Origin: Pampus argenteus
Lineage: Eukaryota > Chordata > Actinopteri > Scombriformes > Stromateidae
DNA length: 64,000 bases
Direction of reading: 5' to 3'
Assembly (NCBI GenBank): GCA_036937835.1
Contig: CM072870.1
Location: forward strand, 17,641,501 to 17,705,500
This document shows positions 51,600-62,489 of this stretch, piece by piece; position 1 is the first letter of the stretch, and every line of letters starts with the position of its first letter. The translations under genes were made by a program, and so were the position numbers. The notes beneath the pieces were generated by a model, which searched no databases, was not told where the DNA came from, and worked only from the letters and a program-made list of their open reading frames with translations.

Positions 51600-51960
51600 C
51601 ATATACGTAACCATGGGGGGGTGTCTACGTAAGCTCCCTCACACGTCTCTCAGTTCCCCTCTTTCCTGGCAGGCAGATCTATTTATAGCATCTTACGTCA
51701 CTGGTCTCCTCTGATGGAGCCTCGTCATGGCCGACTACACTGAGCCAGAGGGAGGGTGGGGTGCAAAATAAGGTTGGGTGAGGTATGGTGGGGTGGTGTC
51801 GTCATTGAGGTAAGCCCTGCTTCAGCCCTGCCCATCTCAGCCTCGTCACACCAATCAGGTGCGAGATGGTGAACCACATCACGGTGCTAGATACAGCCTT
51901 CCTGAACGACCCCCTCCCCACTCCTCCTCGTCTCTCTGTCTGTCTCTGCTTCTGTGAATT
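51600..51960 (+). promoter_or_regulatory. Candidate alternative PDE4 promoter
   Basis: TATTTATAG (51680-51688) is followed at once by TTACGTCA (51693-51700), a CREB-type site with one mismatch. Then comes ATG 51727 in a strong context (G at -3 and +4), and CCAAT occurs near 51850. From ATG 51727, MADYTEPEG plus two bases reaches a possible donor GTGGGG at 51756 in phase 2, which would join the common exon in frame. The donor is weak and the peptide tiny, so this is only a candidate. Confidence 0.35.
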
Positions 51961-52799
51961 GAGCCTGTTTCATTCAGCATCGATTGCATAACAGCCATAT
52001 TTCATTTATCAGGCACTGCTATTGCTGTCTGAGCTAAAAATAGACGCAGAAGCAACCATAAATTGCTCTGAGGATGCTCTGTTTTCTATTGTAAGTGGGG
52101 GGGCAGCATAACACAAACATAATCCCTTTAAATTTTCACTCATAATCATCATTAGTAGGATGATAAATACATTTTAACTGCATTATTATCTGTAACATTT
52201 AGGTCACAGAAGATCGCTGTTCTAAATGTTTTGCATCAGGAGAATAAATGTTCCCTGATCAGCGAGAGTCAGTGTGTCCTTGAGCAAGGCACATCCTCAC
52301 CGAGGGCATGTGAAAGGCATAAAGATTAACTTCACTACTGTGTCACTGCCCCGCTCAAAGCCAAGTTCTTCTCCGTCCCCCTCTGTCTTCCCTTGGTAGT
52401 TTTGTCTATTTGCTCTTGTGAGTTTAGACAAATATCTAGTTTGGTTCAAAAGGGAATTTTAGGGATTTTATTTGAACACGAAAATATTTGCTGTTTGCAA
52501 AACTGAACCCTGTAGTTTTAGAGCCTGTAGACAGACCTCGAACCTGATTGGAAAGACTTTAAGAGGGACTGAATCAGGGCCGAGTCCATCTGTGATATAC
52601 ATCTTACAGGAGCTGGACTCAACCCAGCTGGCAAACAGGCAAATAGCTTTTACTCAACTCATTTGCTTAAAAGCGTCAATCATATGTATTATATACAGAG
52701 ACTTTTTTATTTCTAAGAGGATCCTTTAAATGTGGCAGCAGTGTAAAGGGGGGCTTTGGGTAAGTAGCTCTACTGACATAACATGCATGAAGTCAGCGT

Positions 52800-52807
52800 T
52801 GACGTCA
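52800..52807. promoter_or_regulatory. Perfect cAMP-response element near the common exon
   Basis: TGACGTCA lies 650 bp upstream of the first common UCR1 exon. It is the closest of three perfect CREs in the window and a plausible feedback element for a cAMP-degrading enzyme, by analogy with cAMP-inducible mammalian PDE4 promoters. Confidence 0.4.
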
Positions 52808-53456
52808 TATGTGGATAGCTGTGTCTGTGCGTGAAAAGCGAGTAATCACAAGGTCACCTGTTTTAAAAGATGCTCACACTCAGGTTAGAAAATGAACTTG
52901 TGCTCATTACTCATACTGAAGTACGCCACATGAATATTTCTACACATCCTGCTCTTGTGTCCCTTTATAATTTTATCTGCCTCATGCCTGTTGTCACTGA
53001 CTTCATGGTGATGGTGTGTGTGAAGCCATTTGGGATGTTTTGTTCTATGAAACATGCTTGAAAAATATGCGATTTGATTTTGACAGCTTTGCGCCATGCA
53101 TGCTGTACTTCTAGCTCACTCATGCTGAAGAGGTTTTCTGTGTTCATGTGTACACCCTCAGCAGCCTTTTTTAATGGTGGCAGCTGTAGTTTCAGTAAGA
53201 GTAGTAGTGTAAGTAGCAGCAATAACAGCAGCAGCACTAGTGGTGGTGATAGTAGAAAGCAGAGGTCATAATAGTTGCATCATTAGTCATGTTAAAAACA
53301 GTAGTTGTATTAGCCGAAAACCTGGTTCCAAATCTCTGAATCACTAACAGCATCTCCAATCTTTAAGACAATGAAATCAAATGAATAATGAAGTGAAACG
53401 AAATGGCAGCATTTATGTATTTCTTCTTCTTTCTGTCTCTCTCTCTCTCTCTGTAG

Positions 53457-53648
53457 TTTTGATATGGAGAATGGCCTGTCAGTGGGACGCAGTCCACTGG
53501 ACTCTCAGACCAGCCCGAGTTCTGGTCTGGTACTTCAGGCCAATTTCCCTCACAGTCAGCGTCGCGAGTCCTTCCTCTACCGCTCTGACTCAGACTTCGA
53601 CCTTTCGCCCAAAACCATGTCCCGCAACTCATCCACTGCCAGCGACCT
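53457..53648 (+). CDS. pde4c: PDE4 first common exon: linker plus start of UCR1
   Basis: The acceptor is a CT-rich tract ending TGTAG and the donor is GTGAGT (53649). At 192 bp it has the length I recall for this exon in mammals. It enters and leaves in phase 2. The protein reads FDMENGLSVGRSPLDSQ, then LVLQANFPHSQRRESFLY, RSDSDFDLSPKTMSRNSS and TASDL. UCR1 begins within it. RRESF carries the conserved PKA site (Ser codon 53569-53571) whose phosphorylation activates long PDE4 forms. Every alternative N-terminal exon upstream can join here. ENGLS and PHSQ favour PDE4C; GRSPLD and LQANF are shared with PDE4D and other paralogues. The family identity is certain. Confidence 0.97.
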
Positions 53649-55460
53649 GTGAGTACTTTAACAATACCGTTTGTATCATTTTAACATTACATTACAGATG
53701 ACCCGTTTTTTTAAATTGTAAATATGTGTGTGTATTTAAGATGTTAATTAATTGAATTATTTGGATCCAGACAAGGCGTTGGAGACAAATTATTCTCCAC
53801 ATTAATTTTTTTTTAAATAAATTCTAAAAAAAATGCCCATACATAATATACACAGTTAGTGTGGAATTTATTGTGAATATTTGTGCATGTAAGCCCATCC
53901 AAGGTCATATGTACATTCTGAAAAATGCATTTTTTGCATCTGGCTTTAAAGAGGCTTTTGGTTGCAGAGCTGGACTTTGTCAGTGTAAACAGCAGAACAG
54001 TCACATTTAGATATACAGTATTTCTAACTCCAGGACATCCAACTAAAACCTAATCATGATCTTACCTCACAGCTGGTTTTTCATCCAGTTTCTGCCTGTT
54101 TATTCGACTAAAGATGTATCTGTGCAGCTAGCAGTCTTTTTGAAGCCAGAGTGTAAATGGGGCCTCATCCACCAATAGCTGTCGCTCCTTTGTTTTGAAG
54201 GGAGGAGGGATTGAAGCATTGGGAAGTCAATTGGCTACCTCGGTGAGACCAAGTGTGAATCTGCTGTGACTTTCTTTCTCTTTTGGCTGTGCCATGTTGT
54301 CATGATTTAAACCCACCTCTTCCCTCCTCGTCACTTTTTCAAGACCTCAACCTGAAGAATATACACTAGATGCTCAACTCCAAAACAGTCCCAGCAAGCA
54401 TTTGACATTTAACATTTAACAATATGTTAATAAGGCACGTTAATTGACATAGGAATATGATATTTAGGCGTTTATATCACAAAACAATGAAAGACAATTC
54501 AGTCACAGGTTTTCAGTGATGACGCAGGCCGTCATATCTGTAATTACTCAACGTCAAAATGTTTGCTGGACTGCAAGCCATGAGGGATGTGCAAGTCGTC
54601 TGTCGTTGTACGTTTCACTGGCAGCATGAATTTTTTGCAGCTTTCCCTTCCCAGAAGTTGCCTTTCCCACCACCCAGTGCATGAACACTGCTCCTCATCT
54701 GCACATAGTTCTAGTTATAAAAACATATCTTGGAGGCATACCTTGTGTAAGTGCGCAGTAATAAAATCTGCATCAAGTGATTTTTGACCACATTCGGGTC
54801 AGAGAGACCAAAAACTGTCACAGAAACACAGGCCTGATGTGCAAGTATGCTAAGTATTTGACTATTTACACATTCAGCAGAGACAGAGTAATATTAGCAT
54901 CTGATTTGAGACATTGTTTAGCGTAATCTAATAGACAGTGTAGAAAAAGAACTAGAATGGTGAGATAATATTTGTTGTAGTTAATCCTTAAAATATCACG
55001 TAATGCAGGTTTAATCTTAAAAGGGTTGAGTTAAACTTTAGTGGGTAGATGCAATACAAATAAGTTAAATAAGTTTTCTTGCCAATAATCAGTGTCTCTT
55101 ACATCTTGTCTTTTCCACTGGATTCAGTGTTATTTAAATGTCTTGAAGCAGTGGCTCTATTATTTTGCCCTCTGAGGTTTAACTCTAATCTGCTCATAAA
55201 TTGTCTCTGCCTCCAAGAAATATTTGTATAACTAGAATCTCCTCTCCGTAAATCCAGTGTGATATTTGAGACCAAACATGGGTCTCAGCCAACTGGAGCT
55301 GTACAGTCCACATTAAGATCTTAATGACAACAAATTGTTTATTGTCATATTTTGTGCGTTTGTGTTTTGAGGATGTAGAACCTCGTGTCATTTCCAGACC
55401 CGATCTGTCTCCTGTTTTTTTTACTAGACGTCTCTTTGTGGTTGTCTGTGGTTTTTGCAG
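53649..55460. other. Intron within UCR1
   Basis: AT-rich, with no exon or clear repeat recognised. A short open frame at 54587-54787 has no recognisable product. Confidence 0.7.
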
Positions 55461-55497
55461 GCATGGAGAAGACATGATAGTGACTCCTTTCGCACAG
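55461..55497 (+). CDS. pde4c: PDE4 37-bp common exon (UCR1)
   Basis: The acceptor ends GTTTTTGCAG and the donor is GTTAGT (55498). One base completes the preceding Leu codon, then HGEDMIVTPFAQ follows. The size of 37 bp and the sequence match the second UCR1 exon of PDE4 genes. HGEDM is the PDE4C form, where PDE4B and PDE4D have HGDDL. UCR1 pairs with UCR2 to control dimerisation and autoinhibition. Confidence 0.97.
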
Positions 55498-57308
55498 GTT
55501 AGTAGTGTTTACACGTGGCCTCAACACACATCATTGTGTATTAAAGATATTTACAAAGTTTGCTAACTACTTCTCTTAAATTTGACAAGCCCAATATTTA
55601 GAAATTATTAAAAATTTTAAGGTAGCAACAATTAATTAATTAATTGCTTAGTTTTCAACTATTAAATTAATCACCAACTATTTTGATAATTAATTATTTG
55701 TTTTGAGTCATTTTTAGGGAAAAAAATTGTCTAATTCCAGCTTCTTCTCATTAGTCTTTGATGACGGTACACTGAATATCTTTAGGTGGTGGACTGTTGT
55801 GGACAAAACAAGACATCAAGATGTCACCTTGGGCTCTGAGCAACAGTGACTGATATTTTTTACTTACTTTTACATTTTATTGACCAAACAACTAATCCAT
55901 TAGTCAAGAAAATAATCGTTTATATTAATCGATAATGAAAATTTTGTTCCACAAAACATGTTTTTTTTTATTTATGTGAATATTATATTTGTATTAATTG
56001 AGGAATGGATTTCTGAAATATTTGAGCTTTTCTTGCCAGTAAAGCTTCACAGCAGCTCTGGACTGTAAAGAAGCACAATGTAGAACATACAAACCTTCTG
56101 ATGAAAATTATTGATTAGATTTATGCATTAGTCTGCCTTTAGTGTGTCTAATAGGTAGCCTGATATGTGGCTCAAGATGTTGTATGGTCAACAAGAAAAA
56201 AACACCCCCCAAAAAGCCCTTTAATGGGATAAAAATAGGTTTGGAGGATATTGATTATTACACGATAATTTCAGACAGATACTATTATATCAGGGTTGTA
56301 AACTTCTGTTGGCCCTGCTCTGACAAACAGAAAACATCAATGGATGGGTGTTAAGGTAGTGGTCATATCCATAGATTCAAGATTCAGTCATGAAAGTGAT
56401 ACCAGTGATCCCAAAAAAAAACTTTGGTGGAGAGCCAGATTAAATTCATGGGCTGACTGCTACTTTCTGTATTTGGTCTGTAGCTGTGAGACTCATGTGT
56501 GTGTTGATGTTTAGCAAGGAGCACTTGTCCTGTCCACAAACGGATTGCATTTAAAAATACAGCACAGAGTTTCCATTGAAACAAATACTTTATAAATGTA
56601 GGTGTGGGTCTGCCCCGACAGTCCACACATATCCTCACTGGTCCTTAATCACCAGTTTGAGAAATAGGAGATGGTTCATTTTTCACAGAAAACTCCCACA
56701 CACATTCTCTTTGTACTGAACAGCTTGTTCTGAGTCTCTGTGTGTGTACGTGTGCTCTTCAACACATTCCCATTTACACATTGACTAAAAATGAGGGAAA
56801 AAAAACTCTACAAACTGTCCACTTACTGATACTGACTGACTGACTGAATATTTATTTGTTTACATTTGATAAAGGTGTAAAGGTGTGTCAAATCTCTAAA
56901 CACACGTCAACTGTGTGGCATTTTAAAAGATTGCTAACATGTCTGTTCTCTTGCATTATAGATTTGGAAACCAGACAGTTTTAATGATCCAATTCAAACA
57001 GAAGTATCTGTCTAAAAGGGATTTAGCAGGTACCTATTGTGCCTGCAAAGTGTTAAGTGATTTGTAAGTCACTTAATTTAAACAAATGTTGAGGATTCAC
57101 ATAAAAAGATTCAAATTAAAATCCAACCTGCAAGTCAATCTTGCTTTTTTTTAGTTTATTACTTAAATTAACATGTTTAGTCATCATGTAACTACTTGTT
57201 TAAGGCAGTAAAAGGTTCTTCCTTTTTCTAATATTATAGGGAACATGTCCCATTTGTCTTCATATTCATATTCACTCCAGTACTCACTTGTTTTTATTTT
57301 TATTTTAG
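55498..57308. other. Intron within UCR1
   Basis: It contains an old hAT-like repeat (55620-55945) and otherwise AT-rich sequence without recognised exons. A short-form (PDE4B2/D1-type) first exon would be expected between UCR1 and UCR2, but none is visible. Confidence 0.65.
55620..55945. repeat. Old hAT-like interspersed repeat, copy 3 (most complete)
   Basis: It runs from 'gtagcaacaattaattaatt' through 'gttttgagtcatttttaggg', 'cattagtctttgatgacg', 'aaaacaagacatcaagatgt' and 'ccaaacaactaatccatta' to 'ttaatcgataatgaaaattt'. This is the full landmark order of the family found in parts at 7425-7635 and 13099-13340. Confidence 0.75.
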
Positions 57309-57382
57309 GTTCTTGCCAGTCTACGAACAGTGAGAAGTAACTTTGCTACTCTGACACATTTGCAAGATCGTGTGGGAAACAA
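57309..57382 (+). CDS. pde4c: PDE4 74-bp common exon (end of UCR1)
   Basis: The acceptor is TTATTTTAG and the donor is GTAAGA (57383). It starts in phase 0 and ends in phase 2. It encodes VLASLRTVRSNFATLTHLQD then RVGN plus two bases of Lys. VLASLRTVR is the invariant end of UCR1. RSN is the PDE4C reading and LQDR is shared with PDE4D. Confidence 0.97.
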
Positions 57383-57465
57383 GTAAGAACAAGACAAGTA
57401 ACTGGATAAGTAACTGGTTGTTTTCTTGTTATTCTACTAAACACCTCATCTGTTCCTTTTTCCAG

Positions 57466-57515
57466 GCGGCCATCAAGCAGCAACCAGCCGTCCATGTGTA
57501 AGCCATGTTTCTCAG
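57466..57515 (+). CDS. pde4c: PDE4 50-bp common exon (UCR1-UCR2 linker, LR2)
   Basis: The acceptor is TTTTTCCAG and the donor is GTCAGT (57516). It completes Lys and encodes RPSSSNQPSMCKPCFS plus one base. SSSNQ matches human PDE4C; NQPS also matches PDE4D. The linker is the least conserved part of the regulatory region. Its CKPC, together with the Cys two codons into the next exon's EPC, forms a three-cysteine cluster that I do not know from mammalian PDE4 linkers. Confidence 0.95.
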
Positions 57516-57808
57516 GTCAGTGCTGATGTCACTTTCATCACATAAAAACTGGAAAAACTTTCACGTTATTGTCTTTTTGTGGAACTACTGTAAAATGTGT
57601 TATTGCATCCTCTGCTAAATATAAAAGGTGTACTTGTTAGTTGTTGATTTATATATGAATGTTATAAACGATCACTGCCATTGGCTCCGTTTAAAAATCA
57701 TTATCAACCAGGAATAATAGGACACCTTTGAGTGATTCAACATATTTGAGATATGGGTGTTTTCCTGGTTTTCACACTACTAACCTGTGTTTGTGTTTGA
57801 CCTTTCAG

Positions 57809-57921
57809 AGGAGCCGTGCCAGAAACTGGCGGTGGAAACACTGGAGGAGCTGGACTGGTGTTTGGATCAGCTGGAGACGCTGCAGACGAGACACTCAGTC
57901 AGCGAAATGGCGTCCAATAAG
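57809..57921 (+). CDS. pde4c: PDE4 113-bp common exon (UCR2, first part)
   Basis: The acceptor is GACCTTTCAG and the donor is GTGAGA (57922). It enters in phase 1 and ends in phase 0. It encodes EEPCQKLAVETLEELDWC, LDQLETLQTRHSVSEM and ASNK. This is the amphipathic N-terminal helix of UCR2 that contacts UCR1 and other subunits. LQTRHSV is common to PDE4C and PDE4D, where PDE4A and PDE4B have a Tyr-Arg. The length equals that of the corresponding mammalian exon. Confidence 0.97.
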
Positions 57922-60052
57922 GTGAGATGACTAACCTTTATGCAGACTTCAATAATTCATTAATGGGTCAGTGAAGTTGTCTGCATAAGTTTCATTACAG
58001 GTCTTACACGAGCTATATGTCTTTGCATCAGCTGTTCTTCATAATCTTTTGCTTTTTTCATCACACCAATAATTCATTTTGGTTTAAACTTTCAAATACT
58101 ACTAATACATTTAATTCATAAGCTTATTGATTATGTGATTATGATATGCTCCTATCTGTGTGGAACAAAATTGACAAAAACAAACCAAATGTTTACATTG
58201 TGTAGAAAGCTTCCATTCAAAGTTATATTGAAATAAAACATAATCTGATTTTATGATGTATCCAGCTGCAACGTGAACATGGCCAAACACTCAGTTTCAT
58301 GAATGGCGTCTCCCTCCACTGAAAGAGTTAATCGGTATCTTCTCCTTCCCTGATTCTGTCCACCGTCTGGCTTCTACGCTTAAGCCTCCTCCATCTCCCA
58401 CTCAGCCAATCAGATCCCTCTCCTTCACCCAGCCCCTGAAACCAGATAAATATGATTGGACATAGAGGACAGCATGCAGGGCGGGGGAGGGGGGGTTCCT
58501 CGCTCGCTCTCCCTCTTCAGGTTTCTCAGTGAGAGTGTGTGACAGTAGTTGGAAGAGCGACTGCAGTCACACCCTTTCTTCCCCTATGGCAGACCACATT
58601 CCCCATTCTCCCCCACCCCACCCCACCCCACTCTCCCCCCTCCAACCCCCTCTCTCCCTCACCTCCAGGACAGCACATGGGACAGTGGGAACTTTTATTT
58701 CCAAGTGGACTTCTTTTCAAGTCAAGCATGGAGATTACATTCTGTCACTAAGCAAGCAAACTTCTCTGCTTGTCATTTTGGATTTTAGCAGCTTCTAATA
58801 TCAACATGTGTGGGTTGACATGTCTGCATCGGCTTTCTGGGTTTGTCTGTGCTAAAGACTCAGACAGGTGAGCGATGGGGAGCGCAGCTGGCTTGCCTTG
58901 TTTACATTGGGATCTATTGATCGGCAGTGCAGGCTTTGCAGGGGGGCTGAAAACTTAGTGAGCCTGCCTGTCGGATCTTACTCAGGGCTGTTTCTATTGG
59001 TTGAATATTATTAATGTGCGTGTGTGACTTTGCATGTATGAGTGTGTGTGCATGTGTGCGTGTAAAACAGAGGAAAAAAATGCAAACACTTGTTAGAGGG
59101 AGACGCTGTCATAAATTTTAATGTGAGACAGATTGTTAAAAGCTGCAGCTGGTTTATAGCGGCAGGAATATGTTGCATGTAATTTGGAATATGTCATGCG
59201 TATATGTAAGAGATGGATGGAAGAAAAACCAAGAAAAAGCCTGGCAGAGAGAGCGACTATTAAGGAGCTGCAGGAGAAACTAGATAATAAACAGACAAAA
59301 TGTGGTTATAGCTACAGGGTTATAAATCATGTTTTTGTGTTTGCCCATATGTGTGTCACATAGTAGCAGTGTAACCACTGCAGCATCAGCAGCTCTCACT
59401 CTCCAGGATCCCCTCCCTCCCTCCTCGGCCACCACGTGCCAAAGCTGTTACATAATCAATGTGGAAGCTACCGCTGCGATAAAACTCAGGGCGGGACACC
59501 GAACACCTCTGTTTTTAAAAAACTCTCTTTTTCATACCAAGACTGCAGATTTCTCCCTGGTGTTTGCAAACAGGAAGCGTTGATATATTAGATATATTAG
59601 ATATATTACTAAAATAAAATTACACAGATCTGTCAACCCAAGTGTGTGACTACTGTACAAAGTAGCTGCAGTGTTGTCCTTAACTACAGCAAACCACCCA
59701 GGTGATGTGAATGTAAATACATTATTTACTTAACTGATGAAATTTCTTTCTTAGATATTTATATACTATGTACTTATGTATACCATTTAAAAATAGGATG
59801 CAAAAAACATACAAATAAAGTTTATCAAGAAATAAAAGCAAAGTAAGTAGAAATGTGAGTTATAATTATTTATGGTGTGAAATTGCAGTGGAAAATCCCT
59901 CCTGTGATCTTAGTTTGTAGAAACATAATACTACATAATACTACAAACAGGGTCTCATTGTATACAGTTAAAGTATCACAGTTTTTTTCACTGCTATATG
60001 TCAACATGTGGATTTAAGTTTACCTGTTTGTGGTTTTGGTTTGTCCACACAG
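57922..60052. other. Intron within UCR2
   Basis: It contains a promoter-like block (58380-58870, described separately) where mammalian PDE4 genes place super-short promoters. The remainder is AT-rich without recognised exons. Confidence 0.6.
58380..58870 (+). promoter_or_regulatory. Candidate super-short isoform promoter within UCR2
   Basis: CCAATCAG near 58405, an AGATAAATATGATTGG stretch near 58445 (TATA-like plus inverted CCAAT), a GGGCGGGGGAGGGGG box near 58480 and an Inr-rich pyrimidine stretch (58500-58660) sit together. A strong donor, CAG then GTGAGC, follows at 58868. The position, between the two UCR2 exons, is where PDE4A1, PDE4B5 and PDE4D6 start in mammals. No ATG in a frame compatible with the phase-0 acceptor at 60053 reaches that donor. 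If used, it may therefore provide a 5' UTR with translation from an internal Met (60062). Confidence 0.35.
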
Positions 60053-60146
60053 TTTAAGAGGATGCTGAACCGTGAACTGACGCAGCTATCAGAGACCAGC
60101 CGCTCAGGGAACCAGGTGTCAGAATTCATCGCCAACACCTTCCTAG
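60053..60146 (+). CDS. pde4c: PDE4 94-bp common exon (UCR2, second part)
   Basis: The acceptor is TTTGTCCACACAG and the donor is GTGAGT (60147). It enters in phase 0 and leaves in phase 1, as in mammals. It encodes FKRMLNRELTQLSETSRS, GNQVSEFIANTFL and one base. LSETSRSGNQ is the PDE4C form, where the other paralogues have LSEMSRSG. The UCR2 capping residue after VSE is Phe (TTC, 60125-60127), whereas human PDE4A, B and C have Tyr. The next exon, leading into the catalytic domain, is not in the window. Confidence 0.97.
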
Positions 60147-60459
60147 GTGAGTTTTTAACAATGAACGGACGGGCCGCTTCACACTGAAAGCCTCAGCATG
60201 TAAAATCATCACTCCTAATTAATCAGAAACAATTGTAGTTGTATTGTGTTTAATAGAACAAATGTGAAGACAAATGAAAGACATGTCTTCAAATTAAATT
60301 GTTTTCAATTAAATTCAGTCTGTAAACAGATATTACAGATTATATAATCAGTTTCCAGTTTATCATGTACATCAAATTAAAACCTCGGTAACACAGTCAA
60401 AAACAACAGCCCTGCAATAAATCCTACTATTTGTGATTATTATAATGTTCAAATTACAG

Positions 60460-60600
60460 TTGCAACTAACAATAATTTTCAAAATAGATGAATTATTTTC
60501 TCGATTAATTGATGAACCATTTGACTATAAAATGTCAGAAAGTAGTTAAAAAAAATGCCCATTTTAATTTCCCAAAATCAATCATCATCACCTGGCTTTT
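60460..60600. repeat. hAT-like interspersed repeat fragment, copy 4
   Basis: 'cagttgcaactaacaataat', 'tttctcgattaattgatgaa' and 'atttgactataaaatgtcag' are the opposite-strand end of the same common fish repeat, showing the CAACTAAC terminus. Confidence 0.65.
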
Positions 60601-62489
60601 TTGACTGTACTGGCTGTTCATTGTATTAAGTATTATTGGTATTACACCAATTTCAACATATGTGAATGTCATCTAGCATGCTGTACTGTATATGAAGAAA
60701 ACGTAGGTTTTTAAAAGATGAAGATTACTTTGCTTCTTTTCTGTTGGAGCATTAATATTTAGAAAGGGCAGGAAAAATATGGAAAAGGAATCCAAGAATA
60801 TGATTTTTCAGAGAAGAAAATAAGAGAGGAGGGAGTGATATCTGAATTTTAAAATTTTTTGTTTTTAAAAAAATTTTAAAATGAGGAGTGGTTTGTTTTT
60901 GAAGGAAAGCAGGTTAAAAGGGAGGATTTATGAAGAAGCAGGGATAAGAGAATATTGCAAAAGAGAGGACAATTTCAATATTTTAAAGAAGCAAGGAAAT
61001 TAGGGAGGAATTGTGAAGGGGAGGAAGGAAGATTTTCCAAATGAAGGAGATGACAAGCGCTTGTTTCGAAAAGAGAGAAAGAAGGAGAGGACTGTTTCTT
61101 AATAGGAACAGATGGAGAAGGTGAGTATTTTTCCTTCTCCACGAGAGAAGGAGGCGCGGCGACAGACAGCATTCCCGGACACATTGTGTGGTGTTGTCCT
61201 AGCAACAGGGTGCAATATTATTAGACGGCATGTTGCATCAATAGGAGGCTCAGTTTTCAACAGCACTGCAGGCAGGATGGAGGTCCAGCCGAACAAGGAT
61301 GGAGCTGTCAATCCGACGGTGTTTTGATATGAGTGCCTCGGCGTCAAGACCGACTACGATTGGAAATGAACACCATGGTTTTGGGTGTGAGGAAGAGGAA
61401 GCACTGTGAGAGAGGTGAGAGGGGCCAGACAGCACCTCGTGTGATGCTACCACTCAGGTTGCTCTACATCCTTATGGTGGTGTGTATCTGAGCTCTGGAT
61501 ATTATTTGATTGTTCCTGCATGCTGATAAAAACCTTGGATGGGAAATACTGAGGATGATATGTGGATGTGAGGTAAAGCAGGCTGTCTGATGTATTGACC
61601 CTCATTTGGCAAAATCGGATCATTATTCCCTCGATTTGTGGAAAAACTGATGAGTCATTTTCAACACGACGGTGCCTACTGGGACAGCATCTTGGTGTCA
61701 ACGACTCATATGGAGATCGTATTAATTCTGTCACTGGAAACCTTGTTTTGGTGATTTCTATGTTCCTGTTTAAAGGATTGCATGCTTCACTGTAGGCAGA
61801 CCTGTAGATAAAAAATAGATAGAAAACCAATGCTGAGCTCCTGAGAGGCTGACAGGTTTTACCCATCAGCCTTAGCTTTCTACTACTGGTATTCTGCACC
61901 TCATATGTCATATAGTCAGACCATATATATATTCTCTGATAATATAGATGGATACTTCAGCAACACTTCATTATACCTGTATATGTTCCTGCTTGTCTGA
62001 GCCTTCCAACCATGTTAAATATATACCATACATGTAACATATTCCTCTCAAAACAGACATATTCTCCAGTTGAATTTTATATGTCTTTAAGATTGTAGGT
62101 TGTTATTTTTACAATGATTGTGACCCACAGTAGCGATGTTAAGTCCTGTCGTCACAGGGCCTTTAAAGCAGTCTCTGTTACGTTGAAAAGAAGCACAAAT
62201 GCATGGTCATCCAAGGCACTCTTGTGTTGAATATAGGTAATATTAGATAAGATGTGTATGCGAGGATGTATGAATTAACTGGTTTCAGATCAGCTTTGAT
62301 CAGTTGGTGTGAAATGAGTTTCATCTCTGATAGCTTCTGATTTTATTCATAATTAACCAAAAGGCCTCAAATATGCTTTGGAGAGTATGTTTTATGTTAT
62401 TACATATATTGTATTTATCAGCTGGATGTTAAACTGCATGAAGTGATATGTATGTGTAGTATTTGTGAGAGGAGTCCTGAAGTCTTTAA

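Larger units (their letters stand above)
41815..53456. other. Last large intron before the common exons
   Basis: No confirmed exon. It holds a GAT repeat (44247-44270), CA runs (48920-48947 and others), two perfect CREs (46291 and 52800), CRE-like sites (43750, 46799, 49883, 51693), a promoter-like block with a candidate mini-exon (51600-51960) and serine-codon-like AGT/AGC tracts near 53160-53290. Confidence 0.65.

Noticed and set aside
52265..52310. SINE core 'gtgtccttgagcaaggca'
   Set aside because: It resembles a teleost SINE motif, but the match is too short to delimit an element.
58529..58798. Pro-rich open frame in the 58.5 kb block
   Set aside because: It is pyrimidine-rich promoter-like sequence. 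The only in-frame donor is very weak and the peptide is low complexity.
58806..58867. Coding super-short first exon starting MCGLTCLHRL
   Set aside because: It ends in phase 2, while the next exon needs phase 0. Joined to 60053 it runs into a stop after a few codons.
61112..61327. Open frame near 61.1-61.3 kb as the next PDE4 exon
   Set aside because: It lacks the expected sequence after UCR2 (Asp-Lys-Gln, EIPSP) and has no fitting phase-1 acceptor.
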